Assembly (NCBI GenBank): GCA_029339505.1 | Contig: JAQISU010000096.1 | Span: forward strand, 3,891,501-3,955,500 | Length of the DNA: 64,000 nt | Origin: Unio delphinus | Taxonomy: Eukaryota > Mollusca > Bivalvia > Unionida > Unionidae | Reading direction: 5' to 3' | Shown: positions 61,901 to 64,000 of the stretch, piece by piece | Layout of the letters: each line of letters starts with the position of its first letter | Position numbering within the stretch: position 1 is the stretch's first letter | Program-made: the position numbers and the translations under genes | The notes under the pieces: model-generated | What the model was told of the DNA's origin: nothing | Seen by the model: the letters and a program-made list of their open reading frames with translations, nothing else | Database searches by the model: none

Positions 61901-63421
61901 CTGTCTGTTATACATGACATATTAATCAATACTGAAATACTGAAGAGTAAAGCAACTTATGTCAGTGCAGGTTATGAGCCACAATCTGGTTGGTTGTTAA
62001 GTTGAAACAAAAGTCTAATGAATGTTGTTTCAGCTGGAAATACCTATGATTGACAGGTGTTGTTTTATTTTGATATACCTATGTTCTGCCGATTTGTGAT
62101 TTCTGGGAGCTTTTGTTTGCAAATTGGAAGATCAAAAGATTGGAGCCAATATCAAAAGACTACCAGACAATCTGGGAGTCTTGGCAATATGATGTTTATT
62201 AGTAAATACATGTACTCATCAATAATACAATATTCACAAACCAGAATTGTAAAATTATTGACAATGAGCTTAATGAATGCATGAGACATACAAACTAAAA
62301 ATGTGTCCATATAATAAACACATTGCCAACAGGATGCAGCTGAAATGCAAAGTTCTTAGTCCAACAATTGCCATAACTATGTTAAATTCTGTCAGAAAAT
62401 GGTCTATGTCAAATCTGATGTAAGTCAATTTTATGTAAAGTCTTATACCAAATTTGATAAAAATCCATAGTCTTTTAAATGTTTTTGAGTGAAAACAAGT
62501 TCTGCAATAGATCAGACCTGACAGGATGTGATAAATGGACATGGATACTTCTAAATGCTCTCCATATGTAAAGCAGGACAATACAATTAAAAAAAGTCCC
62601 TCTAAGAGACTGATGATCTTCCCCTCCCCCCCCCAAAAAAAAGAAAAGAATTTCCAAAACTTCATGCCAAAATCATTTCTGCAAGGCCATAAAAGAAAGA
62701 AAATGTCTAAATTAGGCATGCAAAGGGTCAGACCAAGAAGCACCTGAATACTAACCAGCATGAGGTGCAAGTTCTCTAGGACACTGATGAACAAGGGATA
62801 CAACAAAGCTTGAACAGCTTGCCTGCAATAAACAAAACTTTTAACTGAAAATACTTAAAAGGGAATCCCCTCTATAAATCACAAACAATAACACAACCTT
62901 TGTCATTACTGGAAAGGTTTGCTTTATGTAATGGTTAAAAGGTTAGCAAATATAACTGATAAACATATGTTCTTTAAAGACATGTTTCATTGTATTTACA
63001 TCCTTAAATATTTACATAAAATTACTGAAATTTACCAGCTTAAAAAAGCCTAAATGAAGGTAATTCCTTTAAATCAGTGCAAGAGTCCTTTTTCAAGAAA
63101 GATTGCTATGCAATGCCTACCATTAAATGCTGTTTCTTTTTGTGTATCACAGGATTACCTAATTTTAAGAATCAATCAAAGGAAAAACAATGTTCCATGG
63201 ATACTCTCCTTGGATTTTATTTGTACCACTTGTACTACTGTCATCTCTTTTAGTTTACATGAAGAATCCTTATTAATGGGAATAATGGCTGCTTTATTTC
63301 TTAAACCCTTTTTGCAAGTCAAATGCCCTACCTTTGTGCCAACACCAATACCACTCTTGATGAGTTCTGTTAAGCGTGGAATCAGTTCCGACAGCAAGAA
63401 ATCATCTACATATTGCACACA
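18529..63421 (-). CDS. ECPAS: ECM29 / ECPAS proteasome adaptor and scaffold, C-terminal 501 codons (15 exons)
   Basis: ECM29 is a large HEAT-repeat protein of roughly 1,800 residues that binds the 26S proteasome, bridges core and regulatory particle and takes part in proteasome quality control. Fifteen exons (63332-63421, 62756-62822, 58123-58214, 56246-56312, 44068-44199, 41911-41985, 39168-39379, 38554-38597, 36206-36263, 32134-32280, 29103-29229, 26847-26952, 21098-21174, 19117-19188, 18529-18668) join in phase into 1,506 coding bases including stop. All acceptors are AG; all donors are GT except one GC. Conserved blocks recalled from vertebrate ECM29 appear in order: [99 protein letters not shown]. 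The 5' exons lie beyond the window. Introns range from about 0.45 to 12 kb and host the transposons listed here. Identity rests on remembered family sequence, not a search. Confidence 0.95.
18676..18727. repeat. (TAT)n microsatellite
   Basis: About 50 bases of TTA/TAT repeat in the last intron of ECM29, next to the acceptor of the terminal exon. A shorter ATT run follows at about 18800-18820. Confidence 0.95.
19117..19188 (-). CDS. ECPAS: ECM29 exon, penultimate
   Basis: Acceptor TTACAG, donor AAAG|GTAGAC. The third frame is the only one open throughout and gives [18 protein letters not shown] (fragment residues 433-455), matching the conserved 'S.VRTEALS' helix of the family. Both ends are in split codons that join the neighbouring exons. 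Confidence 0.93.
19480..20265. repeat. diverged ~150-bp tandem repeats in intron
   Basis: Phrases such as 'GGTCAAATTCTGT', 'AGTAGATT/GACTAGTTTT', 'GATCAACATC/GATCAGCATC' and 'GAAAG.CCTT.TGTGCC' recur in the same order at spacings near 110-250 bases. They form an old, decayed satellite in the intron between the 21.1-kb and 19.1-kb exons. Confidence 0.5.
20580..20870. repeat. palindromic MITE-like family, decayed copy
   Basis: Words shared with the family (AGACCAGGATCTGC, ATCTGGGTCTGTGCAG, TTTGCTGTTGGACTTATAA) occur here in the order seen in the better copy at 56.36-56.56 kb. The left half is poorly preserved. Confidence 0.5.
21098..21174 (-). CDS. ECPAS: ECM29 exon
   Basis: Acceptor ATGCAG, donor TTTAG|GTAAGT. 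It encodes [18 protein letters not shown] (fragment residues 407-431), a helical HEAT-type segment that aligns by position with the 'EALAEILLETCKSI' part of the vertebrate protein. Split codons fit both neighbours. Confidence 0.9.
21672..21775. mobile_element. 104-bp TA-flanked MITE
   Basis: The ends are inverted repeats of about 26 bases: the left begins CAGTAAAACCTGTCTTGAGA and the right, read inverted, begins CAGTAAAAAACCTGTCTTGA. The element is bordered by TA on both sides (21670-21671, 21776-21777), as expected for the Tc1/mariner group. A partial relative lies near 46767-46820. Confidence 0.8.
23218..23330. repeat. palindromic MITE-like family, partial copy
   Basis: Contains AACAAACTGCACAGACCAA, TTGGTGCATTATA and AGATCTGGTTCAGT, the internal blocks of the palindromic family at 38.3 and 56.4 kb. 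Confidence 0.55.
23808..24883 (-). repeat. SINE family 2 copy split by an insertion
   Basis: The 3' half lies at 23808-23923 and the tRNA-like 5' half at 24761-24883, which includes GACTTGAACCCACACAGAGA and the minus-strand A-box region. The two halves become continuous when the 837-bp element between them and one copy of its CTACTG duplication are removed. Confidence 0.75.
23924..24760. mobile_element. 837-bp non-autonomous DNA transposon nested in a SINE
   Basis: Perfect 14-bp terminal inverted repeats, CATACATGCCAACC and its inverse, flanked by a 6-bp direct repeat CTACTG (23918-23923 and 24761-24766). Subterminal AAAGCATAATCCA-like words occur near both ends. There is no coding capacity. 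The superfamily is not resolved; if the terminus is taken one base further out, the duplication would read TACT. Confidence 0.8.
24937..24994. repeat. (TA)n microsatellite
   Basis: About 58 bases of TA repeat in an ECM29 intron. Tyr/Ile open frames across it are artefacts. Confidence 0.96.
25325..25855. repeat. ~35-bp minisatellite
   Basis: Irregular tandem copies of AATAACAGTGACATAACTCA followed by AATGATGGAATATTC. Individual units carry short deletions, so spacing varies. It lies in the intron between the 26.9-kb and 21.1-kb exons. Confidence 0.85.
26847..26952 (-). CDS. ECPAS: ECM29 exon
   Basis: Acceptor ATTTCAG, donor CAACAG|GTAAAC. In the phase set by the upstream exon it reads [20 protein letters not shown], then [15 protein letters not shown] (fragment residues 371-405). 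It carries the family's conserved 'STWKVQ' helix as STWKLQ. A longer overlapping frame in another phase is not coding. Confidence 0.93.
28201..29163 (-). repeat. exon-derived 96-bp minisatellite
   Basis: Seven degenerate units plus the authentic exon end. GCCTACCTTGAG (exon end plus donor on the plus strand) starts at 28201, 28324, 28419, 28515, 28612, 28905, 29001 and 29097. Spacings are 96 or very close, except 123 for the first unit and 293 where a 189-bp MITE plus its 8-bp duplication is inserted (293 = 96 + 197). Each unit holds the last ~60 bases of the ECM29 exon at 29103-29229, its GTAGGC donor and about 30 bases of intron. Units nearest the exon are nearly identical and keep its reading frame. 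Confidence 0.95.
28665..28853. mobile_element. 189-bp hAT-like MITE
   Basis: Terminal inverted repeats of 12 bases with one mismatch: CAGAGGTGTAGC on the left, and CAGAGGCGTAGC read inverted on the right. A perfect 8-bp target duplication CTGTATAG lies at 28657-28664 and 28854-28861. The 8-bp duplication and CAGRG-type ends are hAT hallmarks. It is GC-richer than its surroundings and has no coding capacity. It interrupts one unit of the exon-derived minisatellite exactly. Confidence 0.9.
29103..29229 (-). CDS. ECPAS: ECM29 exon whose 3' half is tandemly amplified
   Basis: Acceptor CTTGTAG, donor CTCAAG|GTAGGC. It encodes [18 protein letters not shown], an acidic linker, then [19 protein letters not shown] (fragment residues 329-370), corresponding to the family's acidic stretch followed by 'LGKAWPRNAETQ'. 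The exon end, donor and start of the intron are repeated downstream in a 96-bp minisatellite, so several equivalent donors follow the authentic one. The open frame continues through the first three repeat units. Confidence 0.93.
29230..32133 (-). other. ECM29 intron, no clear elements
   Basis: A 2.9-kb AT-rich intron. Apart from a short TGACATCATG/CATGATGTCA inverted repeat near 29555-29575, nothing is recognised. Confidence 0.5.
32134..32280 (-). CDS. ECPAS: ECM29 exon
   Basis: Acceptor TTTTAG, donor GACAAG|GTAAAT, 49 whole codons (fragment residues 280-328): [20 protein letters not shown], then [20 protein letters not shown] and TILAKVLDK. It forms a full HEAT-type helical pair and matches the family's 'LKECSKENVKYK' region. 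Confidence 0.95.
32310..32362. repeat. left part of an interrupted palindromic repeat
   Basis: ACTTATAAGTCAAACTGCAAAC is the left arm of the palindromic family; its right part resumes at 33874, after the 1.5-kb element. Confidence 0.6.
32365..33871 (-). mobile_element. 1.5-kb non-autonomous pogo/Tigger-like element
   Basis: The left end is CACCACTCCCTCGATAAC and the right end, inverted, is CACTGCTCCCTCGATAAT. TA flanks both sides (32363-32364, 33872-33873). TA duplication and CTCCCTCGATAA-type termini are typical of the pogo/Tigger branch of Tc1/mariner. The right 70 bases match, inverted, the left end of the element at 36744 (GCGAACCCACTTATAA). No transposase is recognisable. It contains a (TA)n-centred palindrome at 32661-32850. 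Confidence 0.75.
32661..32850. repeat. palindrome centred on (TA)n
   Basis: Arms of about 65-70 bases are inverted copies of each other (GAGTCTGAC at the outer left end, ACATGAATTCCCCTTAT and GGTAATA inside) with a few mismatches. They flank about 50 bases of TA repeat at 32727-32778. The structure could extrude a long hairpin. Confidence 0.9.
33804..34912. repeat. tandem duplication, copy 1
   Basis: This 1,109-bp block, starting CCACGCCAGACACCGTG, is repeated immediately at 34913. It includes the right 68 bases of the pogo-like element and the right part of the palindromic repeat (33874-34015). An 80-codon frame inside occurs identically in both copies but has no recognisable homology. Confidence 0.95.
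34551..34603. repeat. ACCCTTTATATAGG hairpin
   Basis: ACCCTTTATATAGG and CCTATATAAAGGGT are inverted repeats separated by about 20 bases; they are present in both copies of the duplication (second near 35730-35776). Confidence 0.8.
34913..36087. repeat. tandem duplication, copy 2
   Basis: Almost identical to 33804-34912. I noticed one substitution (TTTGTAAATTC versus TTTGTATATTC, near 35399) and a ~66-bp insertion near 35466-35540, which begins with AGACCCTTTATATGGGGTCT, itself an inverted repeat. Confidence 0.95.
36206..36263 (-). CDS. ECPAS: ECM29 exon
   Basis: Acceptor TTTGCAG, donor GAGCAG|GTACAT. It completes a split Arg codon and encodes [19 protein letters not shown] (fragment residues 261-279), matching the linker that contains 'NQPS..EI' in vertebrates. 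The frame is fixed by both neighbours. Confidence 0.9.
36744..38260 (+). mobile_element. 1.5-kb non-autonomous pogo/Tigger-like element
   Basis: The left end CACCACTCCCGCGATAACTT pairs with the right end CACCTCTCCCTTTTTAACTT (read inverted). TA flanks both sides (36742-36743, 38261-38262). The length of 1,517 bases is close to that of the copy at 32365. The left 75 bases match that copy's right end inverted, and the interior matches 59.5-60.0 kb (for example TATGAACATTATGAA). Open frames of 71-87 codons inside show no transposase motif. Confidence 0.72.
38263..38412. repeat. right part of an interrupted palindromic repeat
   Basis: Contains GTGCACAGACCAAGATCTGC, AGATCTGGTTCTGTGCAG and TTTGCAGTTGGATT, the internal and right blocks of the palindromic family. 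The left arm (AAGTCAAACTGCAAAATAC) lies at about 36710-36730, on the other side of the pogo-like element. Confidence 0.7.
38554..38597 (-). CDS. ECPAS: ECM29 exon (44 bp)
   Basis: Acceptor TTGCCAG, donor CTGCAG|GTAGTA. It encodes [14 protein letters not shown] (fragment residues 246-259), corresponding to the family's 'EELLKAIACVVTAC'. This exon is preceded by the GC-AG intron. Confidence 0.92.
38598..39167 (-). other. GC-AG intron of ECM29
   Basis: The upstream exon ends GGCAAG and the intron starts GCAAGTAA, a good GC-type donor with otherwise strong U1 complementarity; the acceptor is TTGCCAG. The protein alignment (RTWTGK then ESILKA) requires this junction, and no GT donor nearby keeps the frame. 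Confidence 0.88.
39168..39379 (-). CDS. ECPAS: ECM29 exon
   Basis: Acceptor TTCAACAG, donor a GC site. It encodes [20 protein letters not shown], then [20 protein letters not shown] and [20 protein letters not shown] ending WTGK (fragment residues 175-245). This is the best-conserved ECM29 block in the window, with the family's 'GIRLYL', 'KAQ.A.AM' and 'GRTW.GK' motifs. Confidence 0.97.
39465..39517. repeat. (TG)n(TA)n microsatellite
   Basis: About 37 bases of TG repeat with one GCG interruption, then about 16 bases of TA repeat, in an ECM29 intron. Confidence 0.95.
41339..41615 (-). repeat. SINE family 2 copy
   Basis: The 3' end (inverse of TTGTTGTTTGGGTTTAATGC) is followed by the body word ACTGGCAAGCTTTGTCACAT and a B-box-like region (ACTCGAACCCAAGCAGAGGT in plus orientation). 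Same order as the copy at 43.1-43.3 kb. Confidence 0.65.
41911..41985 (-). CDS. ECPAS: ECM29 exon
   Basis: Acceptor TCTTTCAG, donor CTCCAG|GTGAGC. It encodes a Gly/Asp-rich linker then [14 protein letters not shown] (fragment residues 151-174), matching the family's 'LWTEVWQENVPG'. Confidence 0.93.
43077..43317 (-). repeat. SINE family 2 copy (most complete)
   Basis: On the minus strand it reads CCCCCGAGTGGTCTGAAGC (A-box-like, tRNA-Leu/Ser style), then GTGGGTTTGAGTCTCAGA (B box), the body AGCTTGCTATTAGCTTCTCG and TTCTTTCCGGGGGTTTCTCG, and the end GTGCTGAAAAATGGTGTTAA with a CCCTACAACAACAA tail. Confidence 0.8.
43471..43560. repeat. two-copy 46-bp direct repeat
   Basis: CATGGTCCCAAATTGATGG occurs at 43471 and 43517 and is followed each time by a variant of TATGGCATGGTCTGCT. 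Confidence 0.9.
44068..44199 (-). CDS. ECPAS: ECM29 exon
   Basis: Acceptor CCTCATAG, donor CAACAG|GTAAAA. It completes a split Asp codon and encodes [20 protein letters not shown], then [20 protein letters not shown] and KST (fragment residues 106-149). This matches the family's '[21 protein letters not shown]' and 'LPLAFLGMHE'. Confidence 0.96.
44477..44540. repeat. (AAT)n microsatellite
   Basis: About 64 bases of AAT repeat; a short ACA run follows near 44610. Confidence 0.96.
44541..46480 (-). other. ECM29 intron, nothing recognised
   Basis: AT-rich intronic sequence. A single unit of the 45-bp repeat found at 46.5 kb lies near 45313. No exon-like segment was seen. Confidence 0.4.
46482..46650. 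repeat. 45-bp minisatellite
   Basis: AATTGTACAGCATAATATAG-like cores start at 46482, 46527, 46572 and 46617, an exact 45-bp period with diverged interiors. One further unit lies near 45313. Confidence 0.85.
46767..46820. mobile_element. fragment related to the 104-bp TA-flanked MITE
   Basis: GGTGGTCTCTTATAGCAGTG followed by ATCTTTCAAGACAGGTTTTA and CTGTA matches the right part of the element at 21672-21775. The left end is missing. Confidence 0.6.
48950..49110. repeat. DIRS inverted terminal repeat, 3' side
   Basis: 161 bases, starting CAATCACATTACTTTAGGG and ending CTTCTTTAGTTTTT. It pairs inverted with 55924-56084 with about three substitutions noticed. Confidence 0.95.
49173..49267. repeat. 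DIRS internal complementary region
   Basis: The first 55 bases (49173-49227) are the exact inverse of the element's left end including AAATTTTTTAGTAAATTATG. The next 40 (49228-49267) are the inverse of its right end (TCTCCTTTGAATACGTTCCC). Joined head to tail they represent the two termini as in a circle. This is the hallmark of DIRS1-type elements. Confidence 0.93.
49440..50870 (-). pseudogene. DIRS tyrosine recombinase remnant
   Basis: The minus-strand frame at 50225-50992 has the segment linking RNase H to recombinase: [39 protein letters not shown], then the recombinase N-terminal part [22 protein letters not shown] second frame at 49837-50031 contains [20 protein letters not shown] with the box-A arginine (CRVSE) and [11 protein letters not shown]. 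Downstream, [18 protein letters not shown] resembles the box near the catalytic tyrosine. The domain is broken by a 43-T run (50154-50196), stops and frame changes, so it is not functional. Confidence 0.85.
50154..50196. repeat. 43-T homopolymer in the recombinase region
   Basis: An uninterrupted run of 43 T (poly-A on the element's coding strand) in the middle of the recombinase gene, bordered by GATTAAA and AAATGTC. No target-site duplication is evident. Confidence 0.95.
50886..51975 (-). pseudogene. DIRS reverse transcriptase / RNase H remnant
   Basis: Minus-strand pieces: motif [10 protein letters not shown] near 51950-51975, shifted by one base before [19 protein letters not shown] near 51850-51892, after an in-frame TAG; the catalytic box [10 protein letters not shown] near 51750-51780; then RNase H with [46 protein letters not shown] and [14 protein letters not shown] (50886-51242). 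Motif order and spacing after motif A are typical of DIRS. The N-terminal part of the reverse transcriptase is absent. Confidence 0.9.
53160..53310 (-). repeat. outlying units of the gag 81-bp repeat
   Basis: About two units ([20 protein letters not shown] and [19 protein letters not shown]) lie apart from the main array. Confidence 0.8.
53920..54600 (-). repeat. 81-bp coding minisatellite in gag
   Basis: Eight or so tandem units of 27 codons, consensus [19 protein letters not shown] then GNDRSAQ. Unit starts on the plus strand (TGAACGGTCGTTGCC) at 53940 and 54021 show the 81-bp period. The units are GC-rich compared with the rest of the window and differ mainly by single substitutions; some near 54500-54600 are shortened. 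Confidence 0.93.
55020..55690. repeat. ~179-bp tandem repeats upstream of gag
   Basis: About 3.5 units beginning GGTCGTTCAGAGACGAAGTC at roughly 55029, 55207, 55386 and 55563. Between the first three starts the units are nearly identical; the last diverges. They lie between the 5' inverted repeat and gag, where promoter or leader sequences would be expected. Confidence 0.92.
55924..56084. repeat. DIRS inverted terminal repeat, 5' side
   Basis: Inverse of 48950-49110 over 161 bases. Outside it the two ends differ: CCAATCACATT is preceded by different sequence at each end, and both versions are represented in the internal complementary region. Confidence 0.95.
56246..56312 (-). CDS. ECPAS: ECM29 exon
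   Basis: Acceptor GTTACAG, donor AGAAG|GTATGT. It encodes [20 protein letters not shown] then KE (fragment residues 84-105) and ends in a split codon completed by the exon at 44199. It matches the family's 'SSVEKLLQKLN.WYLEKE'. Confidence 0.96.
56363..56562. repeat. palindromic MITE-like repeat (reference copy)
   Basis: A ~200-bp element with ~38-bp imperfect inverted arms (left TCCAACTGCAAAATGCACAG, right TGCTGTTTGCAGTTTGACTT) and a second, inner pair (CAGATCTGGGTC and CAGACCCTGATTTGCTG). Related copies lie at 20.6, 23.2, 32.3/33.9, 36.7/38.3, 58.45 and 58.74 kb. Confidence 0.75.
57340..57556 (+). repeat. SINE family 2 copy
   Basis: Contains TTACGGATCACTGCCCTCTT, the B-box-like GGGTTCAAGTCTCGGGCTC, the body GAGAAAGCTTGCCAG and TTCTTTCCGGAG, the end TGTGCTGAAAAATGGCACTA and a (CAA)n tail. 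Confidence 0.8.
58123..58214 (-). CDS. ECPAS: ECM29 exon
   Basis: Acceptor TCCACAG, donor GTTAAG|GTGAGT. It encodes [20 protein letters not shown], then [10 protein letters not shown] (fragment residues 53-83), a HEAT repeat with the conserved 'GL.DRN..V.K' turn. Confidence 0.97.
58450..58665. repeat. palindromic MITE-like repeat, diverged copy
   Basis: Shares TAGACCCATATCTGCC, GGTGCATTATGTAATGGAAG and TATGCTGTTTGCAGTTCAA with the copy at 56.4 kb. Confidence 0.6.
58740..58915. repeat. palindromic MITE-like repeat, diverged copy
   Basis: Shares AAATCCAACTGTAAAGTGCA, TAGATCTGGGTCTATGCA and the right-arm AACCTTATAAGCAAGT with the family. Confidence 0.6.
58932..59050. repeat. (TG)n microsatellite, SINE tail
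   Basis: About 115 bases of TG repeat with sporadic TC, GC and GA interruptions, directly next to the 3' end of the minus-strand SINE at 59056. A short CA/TG run occupies the same position at the 12-kb copy, so the microsatellite probably grew from the SINE tail. Confidence 0.93.
59056..59362 (-). repeat. tRNA-derived SINE (family 1), most complete copy
   Basis: Read on the minus strand: TGGCTTAATGGTTAGAGCAT, a good pol III A box, then GCCGCGGGTTCAAACACTGG (B-box region), then a body with TTAGGACTGGTCGGAATGGT and GACATGATGCAACATATCTG, ending in GCTATGTTAAAAATTTAAAT and a CA repeat. It is about 305 bases long. Confidence 0.85.
59497..60050 (+). mobile_element. third pogo/Tigger-like copy, right end not found
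   Basis: The left end CTACTCCCTTGATAACTTTC is followed by TCTTGCGAACCCACTTATAA and interior sequence parallel to 36744-37310 (for example TACATTTTCTTTCC, and AATGAAAATCTTACTTATAC against AATGAAAATGTTCCTTATGC). Similarity fades near 60.0 kb. Confidence 0.55.
60480..60850. repeat. satellite-like repeats, ~130 bp
   Basis: Diverged units with 'CAAGCCATCCATAAAGGTTA', 'GTGATGCAGAACTAATAGTA' and 'CATAGTCATGGATATTTGAT' phrases, the same family as 17.0-17.9 kb. Confidence 0.6.
60851..62755 (-). other. ECM29 intron, nothing recognised
   Basis: AT-rich intronic sequence between the 62.8-kb and 58.2-kb exons. Small open frames here (60844-61071, 61244-61477) have no recognisable homology or splice context. 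Confidence 0.4.
62756..62822 (-). CDS. ECPAS: ECM29 exon
   Basis: Acceptor TATTGCAG, donor CATGCTG|GTTAGT. It encodes [20 protein letters not shown] then HA (fragment residues 31-52), matching the family's 'GCASVIVSL..QCPQDL.PYSG'. The 178-codon frame overlapping it in another phase is not coding. Confidence 0.96.
63332..63421 (-). CDS. ECPAS: ECM29 exon, most 5' in the window
   Basis: Acceptor TATTCCAG, donor ACAAAG|GTAGGG, exactly 30 codons in phase 0 at both ends: [20 protein letters not shown] then [10 protein letters not shown]. It matches the family's 'CLQYLD...[21 protein letters not shown]' region. Exons encoding the N-terminal three quarters lie beyond the right edge. Confidence 0.96.
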
Positions 63422-64000
63422 CTGGAATATAAAAAAACCACATCATACAGTTTGATAGATTATTCAGCTCTGACAGTGCCATATAAAGCAAAGTTCAACA
63501 TCTGTTTCAATTTCTATCAGCTAATAATTTCCTTCACAGCATATATGATTTATCAGGTTTATTAGGAATTTTTGCCATAAAAGTTTGGTATCTCATCTCA
63601 TCATTGTCGCAAAATCGTATTTCCAGACCTACAAGTTTCTAAATTACTTATAATGTATTCTTAACAGCTCAGGACATTCTTTCTATATCTAAAGCAAATG
63701 TTGTTATAACATAAAAACATCATGGGCTAATCAAATAATTGTGGATATATGGAAACTGTGGATAAAGGCTCTTTTATGACATTGTCTTTTAATCAAATAT
63801 TATAATTTTGTAAGTCTTCCCATTCAACAGTTTAATAATAACAAAGTCAACATATCTGGAAAAAAAACTTTAGTGAAATGCTGTCTTCCCTACTCAACAG
63901 TGGTACAATCCAAGAACCCTGAAAAGTCACCAGAGGTTAAAAAGTAGGTCAATGACTTGTTGTAATACCTCCAAAACTAAATTGCTCATTTCAAGTTATG
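63422..64000 (-). other. ECM29 intron to window edge
   Basis: No convincing exon. A short open stretch at the very edge (63969-64000) was considered and rejected. Confidence 0.5.

Noticed and set aside
62270..62806. 178-codon minus-strand ORF
   Set aside because: It overlaps an ECM29 exon in the wrong phase; the rest is intron with no homology seen.
63969..64000. Possible ECM29 exon end on the minus strand (LEMSNLVLE before a GTATTA donor)
   Set aside because: The phase would fit the next exon, but the residues do not match the family sequence expected just before CVQYVD, the donor is weak and the start lies outside the window.

Overview
The window is AT-rich animal DNA with long introns and many interspersed and tandem repeats. 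One protein-coding host gene can be supported: the 3' part of the gene for the proteasome adaptor and scaffold protein ECM29 (ECPAS), on the minus strand. Fifteen exons were located by reading through splice sites. They span 63421 down to 18529 and join without a break in phase into 501 codons plus stop, the C-terminal quarter or so of this HEAT-repeat protein. The divergence from vertebrate ECM29, the repeat types (tRNA-derived SINEs, satellite-like 'TGACCTTGACCTTTG' repeats, a DIRS-type element, a LINE common in marine invertebrates) and the exon-intron layout suggest a lophotrochozoan, most likely a mollusc. The species cannot be named from this sequence.

Layout. 1-18.4 kb, downstream of the gene, is intergenic. 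It holds SINE copies, a degenerate 30-bp minisatellite (2.4-3.95 kb), large CT/TA microsatellites (5.1 kb, 8.1 kb), a CR1/L2-like reverse transcriptase remnant (8.4-9.0 kb), two copies of one LINE family in opposite orientations (1.3-1.8 kb and 12.8-14.9 kb) and satellite-like repeats (17 kb). 18.5-63.4 kb is the ECM29 gene. Its introns carry nested transposons: an 837-bp inverted-repeat element inside a SINE (23.9-24.8 kb), a 189-bp hAT-like MITE inside an exon-derived minisatellite (28.2-29.2 kb), two 1.5-kb TA-flanked elements each inserted in a short palindromic repeat (32.4-33.9 and 36.7-38.3 kb), a nearly perfect 1.1-kb tandem duplication (33.8-36.1 kb), and a 7.2-kb DIRS-like retrotransposon (48.9-56.1 kb) with inverted terminal repeats and an internal complementary region. 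The last 0.6 kb lies in the intron upstream of the first exon seen.

The most unusual points are these. (1) The 3' half of one ECM29 exon, with its splice donor, is amplified as a 96-bp minisatellite that stays in frame whether spliced or read through. (2) That array carries a hAT-like MITE with a perfect 8-bp target duplication. (3) The DIRS element keeps nearly intact replication structures although its genes are broken. (4) One ECM29 intron uses a GC-AG boundary. No rRNA, functional tRNA, CRISPR or prokaryotic feature was seen.
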